Origin: Haemophilus_A paraphrohaemolyticus_A
GTDB lineage: Bacteria; Pseudomonadota; Gammaproteobacteria; Enterobacterales; Pasteurellaceae
Reading direction: 5' to 3'
Assembly: GCF_003253115.1 (NCBI RefSeq)
Contig: NZ_QEQF01000008.1
Location: 32,256 to 96,255, forward strand
Length of the DNA stretch: 64,000 bases
The notes under the pieces were generated by a model. It did no database searches. It was not told where the DNA came from and worked only from the letters and a program-made list of their open reading frames with translations. Position numbers and translations under genes: made by a program. This document shows, in pieces, positions 42,875 through 52,220 of this stretch (position 1 is its first letter; every line of letters starts with the position of its first letter).

Positions 42875-44659
42875 ATGGAAATGCTTAGTGATATTCTGGT
42901 CTTTTTAAAAGATCAGGTGTTAAATAAAGCACCTTTCTTACTTGGTATTGTTGCCTGCTTGGGCTATATTCTGCTTAAAAAAGATGCCACCACTATTATT
43001 AAAGGCACCATTAAAACCATTGTAGGTTTTATGCTTGTGCAAGCAGGTTCAGGTTTCTTAGTCACTAACTTCAAACCTGTGATTGAAGGTTTATCGAAAT
43101 TCCACCACTTAACTGGTGCGGTGATTGACCCATACACTAGCATGCAAGCGACCATTCAAACCATGGCAGATAGCTACGCTTGGGTGGGGTATGCAGTAAT
43201 CGGTGCATTGTTGCTTAACATCTTATTAGTGGTGTTCAGAAAATTCACTGGTATTCGTACCATTATGCTGACAGGACACATTATGTTCCAACAAACGGGT
43301 TTGGTGGCGGTGTTCTATATGATCATCGGTGCATCAATGTGGGAAACGGTGATTTATACCTCGGTGTTAATGGCGCTCTATTGGGGTATCTCTTCTAACA
43401 TTATGTATAAAGCTACGCAAGCTGTTACTGGCGGGGCGGGTTTCTCAATCGGTCACCAACAACAAATCGCTTCTTGGATTGCAACCAAACTTGCACCAAA
43501 ACTTGGTGATAAAAACGACTCTGTTGACCATATGAAATTACCGAAATGGTTACACATTTTCCACGATAGTATCTCAGCAACAGCTCTCGTGATGACCATT
43601 TTCTTCGGTATCATTCTTCTCTCGTTCGGTTTAGATAACTTGCAACAAATGGCGGGCAAAACCCACTGGTCTATGTACATCCTTGAAATGGGCTTGAAAT
43701 TCGCGGTAGCGATTCAAATCATCGTAACGGGTGTGCGTATGTTCGTGGCGGAATTGTCTGAAGCTTTCAAAGGTATCTCTGAACGCTTAATTCCAAACTC
43801 AGTACTCGCAATTGACTGCGCGGCAATTTACGCATTCTCACCAAATGCGATGGTATTCGGCTTCATGTGGGGTGCCATCGGTCAATTCATTGCGGTTGGC
43901 GTGTTACTTGGCTTTAGCTCACCAATCTTAATTATCCCAGGCTTTATCCCAATGTTCTTCTCAAACGCTACCATCGGTGTATTTGCGAACCAATTCGGTG
44001 GCTGGAAAGCAGTAATGAAAATCTGTTTTGTGATGGGTATGATTGAAGTGTTCGGCTCTGCGTGGGTAATCCAAATACTTGCCAGCCAAGGTACCACTTT
44101 CAACGGATGGATGGGTATGGCTGACTGGGCGCTATTCTTCCCACCAATCATACAAGGTATCATCAGTGTACCAGGTTTCTTCTTCGTGATTATTGCCCTT
44201 ACGTTAGTTTATATGTTCTTTGCCTCACGCCAATTACGCGCTGAAGAAGCAGAAGCGAAAGCCAAAGGCTTAACTCTTGAACAATTAGATGGCTACGGCT
44301 TAGACCAAGCACAAGCAGAGACAGAACAAGCGGTCGAAAAAGTGGAAACTGCTGCAAATGTTGATGCAAAACCAGTGCGCATTCTTACAGTGTGCGGTTC
44401 AGGCCAAGGCTCATCAATGATGATGAAAATGAAAGTTAAACAATACCTTGATAAACGAGGCATTCCAAACGTAATGGACTCTTGTGCCGTGACCGACCAT
44501 AAAGGTAAAGTATCAGGCGTGGACATCATCGTTTGCTCAAAACACTTACAAGATGAAATCGTCCAAGAAGGTCGCGTCTCTGTGCTAGGCGTACAAAATA
44601 TGCTTAACCCGAACACCTTCGGCGAAGAACTCTTGGCGTTGATTAAAAAATATCAATAA
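42875..44659 (+). CDS. ulaA: L-ascorbate PTS transporter, fused EIIC-EIIB (UlaA-UlaB)
   Basis: Imports and phosphorylates L-ascorbate. 594 aa: residues 1-465 are the membrane EIIC (UlaA/SgaT) with about eleven helices. An acidic/Ala-rich linker (AEAKAKG...QAETEQAVEKVETAANVD) then joins a C-terminal EIIB domain with the phospho-Cys loop VCGSGQGSSMMM near residue 508. E. coli encodes the two as separate proteins (465 and 101 aa); fusions are known in the family. AAGG lies about 9 nt before ATG. Catabolic genes that should follow are broken. Confidence 0.94.
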   Translation: MEMLSDILVFLKDQVLNKAPFLLGIVACLGYILLKKDATTIIKGTIKTIVGFMLVQAGSGFLVTNFKPVIEGLSKFHHLTGAVIDPYTSMQATIQTMADSYAWVGYAVIGALLLNILLVVFRKFTGIRTIMLTGHIMFQQTGLVAVFYMIIGASMWETVIYTSVLMALYWGISSNIMYKATQAVTGGAGFSIGHQQQIASWIATKLAPKLGDKNDSVDHMKLPKWLHIFHDSISATALVMTIFFGIILLSFGLDNLQQMAGKTHWSMYILEMGLKFAVAIQIIVTGVRMFVAELSEAFKGISERLIPNSVLAIDCAAIYAFSPNAMVFGFMWGAIGQFIAVGVLLGFSSPILIIPGFIPMFFSNATIGVFANQFGGWKAVMKICFVMGMIEVFGSAWVIQILASQGTTFNGWMGMADWALFFPPIIQGIISVPGFFFVIIALTLVYMFFASRQLRAEEAEAKAKGLTLEQLDGYGLDQAQAETEQAVEKVETAANVDAKPVRILTVCGSGQGSSMMMKMKVKQYLDKRGIPNVMDSCAVTDHKGKVSGVDIIVCSKHLQDEIVQEGRVSVLGVQNMLNPNTFGEELLALIKKYQ

Positions 44660-44716
44660 ATCCTACGGCGTTCTGTAGGGATGCATTTATGCGTAACCTA
44701 GGGCGAAAGCCCTAGG
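44660..44716. repeat. Dispersed hairpin repeat, CCTAGGGC type, copy 1 (ulaA-ulaC gap)
   Basis: CATTTATGCGTAA followed by the perfect hairpin CCTAGGGC-GAAA-GCCCTAGG (44697-44716; GNRA loop). The same unit is at 48751-48799. No U-run, so more likely an RNA-stability element than a terminator. Confidence 0.8.
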
Positions 44717-44737
44717 ATTAAACAAAAAGGACACTCT

Positions 44738-45205
44738 ATGTTAAAAGAATCCCTCATTGAAAATCACTCCATCGCCCTCAACCAAACTGCTACTTCTTGG
44801 CAAGAGGCCATTAAAATCGGCACAGACTTACTCGTTAAAGCGGGCACCATCGAACCGCGCTACTACGACCATATCATCGGCAACATCGAAAAAATGGGGC
44901 CTTACATCATTCTTGCCCCAGGCTTAGCCATGCCACATGCTCGCCCAGAAGAAGGCGTGATCAAAACCTCTTTTGCATTGGTCACATTAAAAGAGCCAGT
45001 GACTTTTGAAGGCGAAGACGAACCCGTGAGCGTATTTATCATCCTCGCAGGTAGCGATTCTGACCGTCATATGGAAGGCTTAATGGAAATTACCCAAGTG
45101 CTTGACGACGAAGAGAGTGAAACAGGTGTGAACCTTGATAAAGTCCTCACCTGCAAAACCGTAGAAGACGTGTATGCGATGATTGACCAGGCGTTGAATG
45201 CATAA
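44738..45205 (+). CDS. ulaC: L-ascorbate PTS EIIA component UlaC
   Basis: Soluble phosphocarrier giving its phosphate to the EIIB domain of the upstream fusion. 155 aa of the mannitol/fructose-type EIIA fold; the active His lies in LAMPHARPEEG near residue 67. Intact, 78 bp after ulaA with a hairpin repeat between. AAAAGG precedes the ATG. Confidence 0.93.
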   Translation: MLKESLIENHSIALNQTATSWQEAIKIGTDLLVKAGTIEPRYYDHIIGNIEKMGPYIILAPGLAMPHARPEEGVIKTSFALVTLKEPVTFEGEDEPVSVFIILAGSDSDRHMEGLMEITQVLDDEESETGVNLDKVLTCKTVEDVYAMIDQALNA

Positions 45206-45217
45206 CAATTCATAGGG

Positions 45218-45420
45218 TGCGACTTAAAAACTACCGATAGCGGTGCGATTTTAGCCAAACTGGCATTCAAAGCAGGTGCAGACTGACTCACCGTTTCTTC
45301 AGCAGCTCACCCAGCGACTAAAGCGGCTTGTAAAAAAGTAGCGGAAGACATCAAGCTAATGTTAGTGAACGCAAACGGTAAAAAGCCATCCGTGCGGAAA
45401 TTGATAAATACTGGGCATAA
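45218..45420 (+). pseudogene. ulaD: Remnant of ulaD (3-keto-L-gulonate-6-phosphate decarboxylase)
   Basis: The frame reads CDLKTTDSGAILAKLAFKAGAD, then TGA (45284-45286) in place of the conserved Trp codon, then LTVSSAAHPATKAACKKVAED, matching the middle of UlaD. After a junction the last codons, shifted by one base, read KAIRAEIDKYWA and stop, like a UlaD C-terminus. The first ~60 codons and most of the second half are deleted. Confidence 0.85.
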
Positions 45421-45431
45421 TTGCTTTCCCC

Positions 45432-45478
45432 AAGCGGTTGATTTTGCAAAACTTTTTGCATATTAGACCGCTTTTTGT
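45432..45478 (+). terminator. ula terminator (inverted uptake-sequence pair)
   Basis: AAGCGGT (45432-45438) / ACCGCTT (45467-45473) with complementary TTTGCAAAA tracts, followed by TTTGTCTT. Confidence 0.7.
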
Positions 45479-45550
45479 CTTAATCCTTTTGAACCTTGCT
45501 CTATTTTGGATTATTATTTTGACTATCATATCTAATAAAGAGTATTCACA

Positions 45551-46519
45551 ATGAACAAACTCAACTACCTTATTCCAACCCTTATTGCGGCAACAAGCCT
45601 TTCTGCCTATGCCGAACAAAGTAATGCAGAAGAAACCGAAAACACTTGGGCAGATCAACAACATAAAACAGTTAAACAATCGCTTCACAGTTGGTCAAAT
45701 AATATTAACGATTGGTTAGGCGAAACTGACCAGAGCAAACCTGCCTCAGCAAGCTTACGCGTAATGATGGATATGGAGTGGAACCGCTACAGCCGCTTTA
45801 CTTACAAACCTCGTGTGCGCGGTAAAATTAAATTACCTGTATTGAAAAAACATTTGAGCGTCGTCTTCGGGGACGAGGATATTGAGAACCAATCCCGCGA
45901 TAAAAACCGTGTTGGGAAAAACTACGAAAATTTAGAACGGAATCGCAACTATGATGCTCGCCAAGCCAGAAATGACAATGCATCAATGGCTTTACGTTGG
46001 TCAAATGCCGCAAAAGAATTTGGTGTGAAAACAGATTTTGATGTGGGTTTACGCTCAATGGGAGATATATTTGGACGTTTGCGAATCAGCAAAAAACAGG
46101 AATGGACAGAAAATTTCAGCACGCGTCTCGAACAAATTTATCGTTATGGCTCACGTAGTCGCCACTATTTACGAACTAACTTGGAAAACCGTTATATTGA
46201 TAGCGACAGCACCTTTATTATGAACCATACTTTCTTGCAATATACACATAATAAGGAAGAAGAAACGGGCTGGGGCAATAGCCTTTACCGTCAACATACT
46301 TTTTCCGGTTTTAAAACCCTTAGTTATGGCATATTTACTGGTGGGCGATTCGATAAAGACCGCTCAAAATTTAATACTTGGGGGCCTTTTGTTACCTATC
46401 GTCAACCAATTTTAAGAAAATGGCTCTTTATTCAACCTGAAATTAGTCTTTATAATGATAAAGATAATAATCGGGGGCACTATTTCAACGGGTTTATGCG
46501 TTTGGAAGCAGTGTTTTAA
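45551..46519 (+). CDS. Predicted outer-membrane beta-barrel protein, function unknown
   Basis: 322 aa; I do not recognise a named family. It has a Sec signal (MNKLNYLIPTLIAATSLSAYA), a short acidic/helical region to about residue 70, then alternating amphipathic strands rich in Arg, Tyr and Asn (TFIMNHTFLQYTH, LSYGIFTGGRFD, WLFIQPEISLYND). The last residues FMRLEAVF end in Phe with alternating hydrophobics, the usual signal for barrel assembly. Roughly 12-14 strands seem possible. It sits alone between the broken ula locus and prmA. Confidence 0.75.
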   Translation: MNKLNYLIPTLIAATSLSAYAEQSNAEETENTWADQQHKTVKQSLHSWSNNINDWLGETDQSKPASASLRVMMDMEWNRYSRFTYKPRVRGKIKLPVLKKHLSVVFGDEDIENQSRDKNRVGKNYENLERNRNYDARQARNDNASMALRWSNAAKEFGVKTDFDVGLRSMGDIFGRLRISKKQEWTENFSTRLEQIYRYGSRSRHYLRTNLENRYIDSDSTFIMNHTFLQYTHNKEEETGWGNSLYRQHTFSGFKTLSYGIFTGGRFDKDRSKFNTWGPFVTYRQPILRKWLFIQPEISLYNDKDNNRGHYFNGFMRLEAVF

Positions 46520-46573
46520 AACAGCAAGCAGTGAAATTAGCAAAATAAAATGCAAATTTCACCGCTGATTTTA

Positions 46574-47455
46574 TTATTTCTTTACACCCGTAATGCGGCA
46601 CCACTCTTCTTTTTCCACCACAGGATCGAGGTTAAAATCATGAGCATACGCTTCGCAGACCGATTCGGCTTGCGAGGCTAAAATACCCGATAAACCTAAA
46701 TCCCCTTGCGGTTTCACCAATGTGATGATATTCGGTGCTAACTCCTTCAGTGGCCCCGCCAAAATGTTCGCTACCACCACATCGACTTGTAAATCTGCTG
46801 GCTGATCTTTAGCTAAGAACAACTCTAGGCGATCCGCCACACCATTCGCTTCAGCATTATTGGTCGAAGCTAAAACCGCTTGCGGATCGATATCGATACC
46901 AATCGCACGTTTCGCCCCCAATTTTAAGGCTGCGATGGCTAAGATACCTGAACCACAACCGAAATCGATCACGGTTTTGCCTTCTAAATCTAAGCTGTCT
47001 AACCATTGCAAGCAGAGTGCTGTGGTCGGGTGCGTACCTGTGCCGAACGCCAAGCCTGGGTCTAACATCACATTCACCGCATTTGGATCTGGCACTTCAC
47101 GCCAACTTGGGCAGATCCACAAACGTTTGCCGAATTGCATCGGGTGGAAGTTATCCATCCACTCACGTTCCCAATCTTTGTCTTCAATTTGCTCGATTTT
47201 GTGTGCGAAATCTGGTTCAACCAAACGGCTGATAATCAACGCCTCGACAATCACACTCATATCGGTTTCTGCATCGAATAAACCAACCACATCGGTATTG
47301 CCCCACAAGCGTGTTTCTCCTGGAAGCGGTTCAAAAATTGGGGTATCTTGGCTATCCATAAAGGTGACCGACACCGCTCCAATTTCGGTTAAAAAATCGC
47401 TGATTTGCTCAGCTTGTTTATCTGTACTATTTAAACGAATTTGTACCCACGCCAT
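46574..47455 (-). CDS. prmA: Ribosomal protein L11 methyltransferase
   Basis: SAM-dependent enzyme trimethylating several residues of L11 (rplK is in this window). 293 aa: N-terminal substrate-recognition domain (MAWVQIRLNSTDKQAEQISD) and a class I methyltransferase domain with DFGCGSGILAIAALKLGA near residue 163 and VVANILAGPL. Start set at ATG 47455, the family start, rejecting a 21-codon extension. Confidence 0.96.
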   Translation of the reverse strand: MAWVQIRLNSTDKQAEQISDFLTEIGAVSVTFMDSQDTPIFEPLPGETRLWGNTDVVGLFDAETDMSVIVEALIISRLVEPDFAHKIEQIEDKDWEREWMDNFHPMQFGKRLWICPSWREVPDPNAVNVMLDPGLAFGTGTHPTTALCLQWLDSLDLEGKTVIDFGCGSGILAIAALKLGAKRAIGIDIDPQAVLASTNNAEANGVADRLELFLAKDQPADLQVDVVVANILAGPLKELAPNIITLVKPQGDLGLSGILASQAESVCEAYAHDFNLDPVVEKEEWCRITGVKK

Positions 47456-47665
47456 TTTGTGTTCCTTAAGATGAGAAAGGAAAATTTTGCCTCGTCTTTT
47501 ATCCCTCTTTCTCCACAAGGAGAGAGAGTTCCTGAAGCATTTATATCCATTAATAATAAAATGCTTATATTATAATGGACTTTCTGCCTAAACGATACGA
47601 ACACATTACACCCAAAACCATTTTCGTGTATCATATTTCACTTCATTTTCACTCCAAAAAATCTT

Positions 47666-48418
47666 ATGCAATCTACAACTCTTGAACTTTCTCGTGGCGA
47701 ACGCATAAAAGCTGCCGCAAAAGCAGCACTGCCTTATAGTGCTCCGATGATCGCAGGTTTTCTCTTTCTAGGCATCGCCTACGGCATTTATATGAAAGCC
47801 CTCGGTTTCGGCGTGCTGTATCCAATGCTGATGGCATTACTTATTTACGCAGGCTCAATCGAATTTATCGCTGCTGGAGCGTTGGTTGCACCCTTTTCGC
47901 CGTTAAGCGTTTTTCTGATCGCTTTGATGGTGAGTGGTCGCCAAATTTTTTACGCCATTTCAATGCTGGAAAAATACGGTGCACATCTTGGCAAAAAACG
48001 GTGGTATTTGATTAGCGGGCTGGTCGATGAATCCTTCTCGCTCAACTATATGGCACAAATCCCCGCAGGCATCGACAAAGGCTGGTATATGTTCTTCGTG
48101 ACTTTCTACTTGCATTTATATTGGGTGATTGGTGCAACACTCGGTAACCTGTTCGGCGGCATGTTGCCTGTAAATTTAGCAGGCGTAGAATTTGCGATGA
48201 CCGCCCTTTTCTTGGTCATTTTTGCGGAAAATTGGCTGAAAGAAAAATCGCACGAAAGCTCATTGCTCGGATTAGGCATTGCGTTTGTGTCGCTGATTGT
48301 AGTCGGGAAAGAACATTTCTTAATCCCAACATTGATTGGTATTTGGGTAATTTTAACCCTACGCCGCTCACAGTTGGCAAGAAAACTTGAGACCGTTAAA
48401 TTGGAGGAAAGCAAATGA
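47666..48418 (+). CDS. azlC: AzlC-family branched-chain amino acid exporter, large subunit
   Basis: Inner-membrane protein expected to export branched-chain amino acids with AzlD (YgaZ/YgaH in E. coli export valine). 250 aa, about seven helices, with ALPYSAPMIAGFLFLGIAYGI near residue 22 and GGMLPVNLAGVEFAMTALFL. The last bases overlap the azlD start (ATGA). Confidence 0.92.
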   Translation: MQSTTLELSRGERIKAAAKAALPYSAPMIAGFLFLGIAYGIYMKALGFGVLYPMLMALLIYAGSIEFIAAGALVAPFSPLSVFLIALMVSGRQIFYAISMLEKYGAHLGKKRWYLISGLVDESFSLNYMAQIPAGIDKGWYMFFVTFYLHLYWVIGATLGNLFGGMLPVNLAGVEFAMTALFLVIFAENWLKEKSHESSLLGLGIAFVSLIVVGKEHFLIPTLIGIWVILTLRRSQLARKLETVKLEESK

Positions 48419-48747
48419 CCGTTACCGAACACATCATTACTATCGGGCTTTGCGTTTTAGCGGTGCAAATCACCCGCTTGGTGCCGTTTTGGATCTTCCC
48501 TGCCAACCGCCCAATTCCCGAATATATCCGCTACCTCGGCAAAGTGCTGCCTGCTGCAATGTTTGGAATGTTGGTGATTTACTGCTACAAAAACATTGAT
48601 ATTTTCTCAGGATACCTTGGCTTGCCCGACTTTATCGCAGGAGCATTAGTGTTGGCATTGCATTTTTGGAAAAAGAATATGTTTCTTTCCATTTCCGTCG
48701 GCACGCTGTTTTATATGGTGTTAGTGCAGCAGGTGTTTGTTGCATAG
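48415..48747 (+). CDS. azlD: AzlD-family branched-chain amino acid exporter, small subunit
   Basis: Small membrane partner of AzlC. 110 aa with three to four helices; VQITRLVPFWIFP and KVLPAAMFGMLVIYC are typical of AzlD. Four-base overlap with azlC gives coupled translation after GGAGG. Confidence 0.92.
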   Translation: MTVTEHIITIGLCVLAVQITRLVPFWIFPANRPIPEYIRYLGKVLPAAMFGMLVIYCYKNIDIFSGYLGLPDFIAGALVLALHFWKKNMFLSISVGTLFYMVLVQQVFVA

Positions 48748-48750
48748 AGT

Positions 48751-48799
48751 AGTATCCTATAGGGAACATTTATGCATAACCTAGGGCGAAAGCCCTAGG
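48751..48799. repeat. Dispersed hairpin repeat, CCTAGGGC type, copy 2
   Basis: CATTTATGCATAA followed by CCTAGGGC-GAAA-GCCCTAGG (48780-48799), as at 44697-44716. Lies between azlD and the convergent tldD. Confidence 0.8.
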
Positions 48800-48811
48800 C
48801 ATACAAACATT

Positions 48812-50272
48812 CTATCCCCTTCCCCCCACGGTAATCTTGTCTAACTTCACCGTTGGTTGTCCGACACCCACTGGCACGCTTTGCCCTTCTTTGCCGCAAG
48901 TACCTATGCCTGGGTCGATTTCCATTTTTTTGCCAACCATTGAAACTTGTTGCATCGCATCAATCCCGCTACCGATTAAAGTTGCACCTGTTACAGGTTT
49001 AGTGATTTTACCTTTCTCAATTAAGTAAGCTTCTGCGGTGGAGAACACAAATTTGCCTGAGGTAATGTCCACTTGTCCGCCGCTGAAATGCGGGGCGTAG
49101 ATGCCGTATTCTACCGATTCAATCATCTCTTCAAACTCATGGTTACCTTCGGTAAGGTAAGTATTCGTCATTCGTGGCATTGGCAAGTGGGCGTAAGATT
49201 CACGTCTGCCGTTGCCTGTTGGTGCCACGCCCATTAAGCGGGCATTGAGCTTATCTTGCAAGTAGCCTTTCAAGATGCCGTTTTCGATCAACACATTACG
49301 TTGAGAAGGCACGCCTTCATCATCAACCGTCATTGAACCGCGGGCATTCTGGATTGTACCGTCATCGACAATAGTACAAAGCGGTGAAGTCACTAACTCA
49401 CCAATTTTGCCTGTAAACAATGAAGATTCTTTACGGTTAAAATCGCCTTCCAGTCCGTGTCCAACCGCTTCGTGGAGTAAAATTCCTGGCCAACCCGCAC
49501 CGAGTACAATCGGCATTGTTCCCGCAGGAGCAGGCATTGCACCCAGGTTCACTAACGCCATTCGTACCGCTTCTTTCGCTAAATATTCCGCACGGTTGTA
49601 GCCAACCATTTCGCCGTTGATGATGTGTGGCTCTAAGAAGAAATTTAAGCCATAGCGACCGCCCATACCTGATGAGCCACGTTCACGCTTGCCATTTTCC
49701 TCCACCAATACCGATACTGACAAACGCACCAGCGGGCGAATATCTGCCGCCAACGTGCCATCAGTTGCAGCGACTAACATCTCTTCATAAATCGCCGATA
49801 CATTCGCATTCACTTGCACCACTCGAGGATCTTCGGCACGAGCCACTTTATCAACTAAATGCAGTAAGTCCACTTTCTGCTCACGGCTTAAAGTTTCAAG
49901 CGGATTGATCGCTGCATAACGCTGACAAGCGGTCGCTTCTTTGAAATTTTTTACCAAACATTGACCGCTTTCGTTGCTGATAGAACGTGCCGCTTCAGCA
50001 CATTGCTTTAGCTGACTCAAGCCGATTTGGTCAGCATAGGCAAAGCCCGTTTTCTCACCCGACACGGCACGCACGCCAAAGCCACGGTCGATATAAAAGC
50101 CACCTTCTTTGATGATGGAATCCTCCAACGCCCAACTTTCATCTTGACTGAGTTGGAAATAGAGATCCGCATAGTCAATTTGACGGCTAGAGAAGTGATC
50201 TAATACTTGAGAAAGGTGTGAAAGCTCCACGCCACTTGGGGCAAGTAGGCTTTCTGAGACTTGTTTTAACAT
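48812..50272 (-). CDS. tldD: Metalloprotease TldD
   Basis: Subunit of the TldD/TldE protease (microcin and CcdA processing in E. coli). 486 aa. The zinc-binding motif HEAVGHGLEGD near residue 260 identifies it as TldD rather than TldE. RGFGVRAVSGEKTGFAYAD and the C-terminal GKEGQSVPVGVGQP segment are typical. TldE is not in this window. Confidence 0.96.
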   Translation of the reverse strand: MLKQVSESLLAPSGVELSHLSQVLDHFSSRQIDYADLYFQLSQDESWALEDSIIKEGGFYIDRGFGVRAVSGEKTGFAYADQIGLSQLKQCAEAARSISNESGQCLVKNFKEATACQRYAAINPLETLSREQKVDLLHLVDKVARAEDPRVVQVNANVSAIYEEMLVAATDGTLAADIRPLVRLSVSVLVEENGKRERGSSGMGGRYGLNFFLEPHIINGEMVGYNRAEYLAKEAVRMALVNLGAMPAPAGTMPIVLGAGWPGILLHEAVGHGLEGDFNRKESSLFTGKIGELVTSPLCTIVDDGTIQNARGSMTVDDEGVPSQRNVLIENGILKGYLQDKLNARLMGVAPTGNGRRESYAHLPMPRMTNTYLTEGNHEFEEMIESVEYGIYAPHFSGGQVDITSGKFVFSTAEAYLIEKGKITKPVTGATLIGSGIDAMQQVSMVGKKMEIDPGIGTCGKEGQSVPVGVGQPTVKLDKITVGGRG

Positions 50273-50288
50273 AGGGGGTCCTGATTAT

Positions 50289-50316
50289 TTTCCCTCTCCC
50301 CTTGTGGGAGAGAGTT
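50289..50316. repeat. Dispersed palindromic repeat, CCCTCTCC type
   Basis: CCCTCTCCCC-TTG-TGGGAGAGAG. Related elements stand at 47505-47529, 52159-52182, 57868-57892 and 42174-42198, always between genes. Confidence 0.55.
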
Positions 50317-50392
50317 AATCTTAGTAAATAAAATTTTGCGAATTTTAGCATAAATTCGACCGCTTGATGGGGTAATTTCCGCTGGCCACATT

Positions 50393-50443
50393 CAAAAACA
50401 AAGCGGTCGAAATCTGCAAAATTTTTGCAAATCTCGACCGCTT
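50393..50443 (-). terminator. lipA terminator (inverted uptake-sequence pair)
   Basis: Minus strand AAGCGGTCGA / TCGACCGCTT with inner TTTGCAAAAATTTTGCA, then TTGTTTTTG. A third uptake word lies at 50358-50365. Confidence 0.85.
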
Positions 50444-50464
50444 GTAAAAGGTTTACGCTCCTAG

Positions 50465-51454
50465 CTATTTAACAATCCCACCTTTTGCTTGCAGATCAGC
50501 GTGGTAAGATGAACGCACGAATGGTCCGCAGGCTGCGTGTTCGAAGCCCATTTTTTCAGCTTCGGTGCGGAACATATCGAACTCTTCAGGTGGCACGTAG
50601 CGTTCTACTTTTAAGTGGTGACGACTTGGTTGGAGGTATTGCCCTACGGTGAGCATCGTTACACCTTGAGCACGTAAGTCACGCATCACTTCCAAAATCT
50701 CTTCGTTAGTTTCGCCTAAACCGACCATTAAGCCCGATTTAGTTGGAATATCTGGGAACTCTTCTTTAAAGATTTTAAGTAATTCGAGCGACCAGTGATA
50801 ATCCGCCCCAGGACGAACCTCGCGGTATAAGCGTGGCACATTTTCCAAATTGTGGTTGAACACATCAGGTGGATTTTGTTTCAAAATTGCGACCGCTTGT
50901 TCAACACGTCCACGGAAGTCTGGCACGAGAATTTCCACTTTACACTCTGGATTTAACGCCTTTATTTCACGCACGGTTGCCGCAAAGTGGGCTGCACCGC
51001 GGTCTGGCAAGTCGTCTCGGTCTACCGAAGTAATTACCACATATTTGAGTCTCATATCTTGCACAGTTTCAGCCACTTTACGCGGTTCATCTGGGTCGAG
51101 TGGCAGAGGTTTACCATGTGCAACATCACAGAACGGGCAGCGGCGGGTACAAATTGCCCCCATAATCATAAAGGTTGCCGTGCCGTGGTTGAAGCATTCG
51201 TGTAAGTTCGGGCAAGAGGCTTCTTCACACACTGAGTGTAAGCCGTGGCGACGCATCCCGTTTTTAATACTGTCGATTTTTGCCGAACTTGCTGGTAGTT
51301 TAATTTTCATCCAGCTCGGTTTTTTGAGTAACTCTTGATCTGGGTCGATATTGCGAACTTGGATAACAGAAGTTTTCGCTGCATCACGATATTTCACGCC
51401 TCGTTCCATTTTGAACGGTGTGAGTTTCGCTGGCGTATTCGTTGCCGTTGTCAT
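50465..51454 (-). CDS. lipA: Lipoyl synthase LipA
   Basis: Radical-SAM enzyme inserting two sulfurs into octanoyl-lipoyl domains. 329 aa; the auxiliary cluster cysteines lie in CEEASCPNLHEC (near residues 79-90) and the radical-SAM motif CTRRCPFC near residue 105. One-base overlap with the upstream lipB (TAATG). Confidence 0.98.
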   Translation of the reverse strand: MTTATNTPAKLTPFKMERGVKYRDAAKTSVIQVRNIDPDQELLKKPSWMKIKLPASSAKIDSIKNGMRRHGLHSVCEEASCPNLHECFNHGTATFMIMGAICTRRCPFCDVAHGKPLPLDPDEPRKVAETVQDMRLKYVVITSVDRDDLPDRGAAHFAATVREIKALNPECKVEILVPDFRGRVEQAVAILKQNPPDVFNHNLENVPRLYREVRPGADYHWSLELLKIFKEEFPDIPTKSGLMVGLGETNEEILEVMRDLRAQGVTMLTVGQYLQPSRHHLKVERYVPPEEFDMFRTEAEKMGFEHAACGPFVRSSYHADLQAKGGIVK

Positions 51455-52128
51455 TAGAATTCGTTTTCCTCGTTGTTAATAAATTGTTGCATATTATAGC
51501 CTAAAATCGCGGCAAAGTGGGCGACCAATTTTTGGGAGACATCCTCACAGGTTAAATTACTCTGATTATTCAATTCGCTTAATTGGCACATTTCAAGCCC
51601 TGCATAACCGCACGGGTTAATGTTGTGAAACGGTGATAAATCCATATTGATATTAAGTGCTAGCCCATGGAACGAACAACCTTTACGAATACGAAGTCCT
51701 AATGAGCAAATTTTTCGCCCCTCCACATAAACCCCTGGTGCATCTGGTTTTGGGTAGCTTTCCACACCATAATCCGCCAAGGTTTTCACCACACATTGTT
51801 CAAGTGCGGTAACTAAATCACGTACAGAAACGTCGTGCCCCTGGGCTTTTAAGCGCTTGATGTCGATCAGCACATACATCACCTGCTGACCAATTCCGTG
51901 ATAGGTAATCTGCCCGCCTCGATCCGATTGCACGACTGGAATATTAGTTTGATGAATGAGATGTTCTGGCTTGCCTGCTGAACCTTGTGTAAAAACGCTG
52001 GGGTGTTGCACTAGCCAGATTTCATCTTGAGTTTCTTCGGTGCGGTTGTCGGTGAAATCCTGCATTTTATGCCAGATTTTTTCATAAGGTTGCACGCCCA
52101 ATTGGCGAATAATCAGTTTTGTGTTCAT
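51454..52128 (-). CDS. lipB: Octanoyltransferase LipB
   Basis: Transfers octanoate from acyl carrier protein to lipoyl domains. 224 aa with QHPSVFTQGSAG, SDRGGQITYHGIGQ (LipB signature, near residue 84), the catalytic Lys in RKGCSFHG and the catalytic Cys in NPCGYAGLEM. Operon with lipA and downstream of ybeD. Confidence 0.97.
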   Translation of the reverse strand: MNTKLIIRQLGVQPYEKIWHKMQDFTDNRTEETQDEIWLVQHPSVFTQGSAGKPEHLIHQTNIPVVQSDRGGQITYHGIGQQVMYVLIDIKRLKAQGHDVSVRDLVTALEQCVVKTLADYGVESYPKPDAPGVYVEGRKICSLGLRIRKGCSFHGLALNINMDLSPFHNINPCGYAGLEMCQLSELNNQSNLTCEDVSQKLVAHFAAILGYNMQQFINNEENEF

Positions 52129-52220
52129 AGTGGGGATTTTGAGATGAAAATATTAATTCCCCTCCCCTTATGGGAGAGGGAAATCTCACGAGATTTATTC
52201 TCCGCAATAAAAGAAATTTA

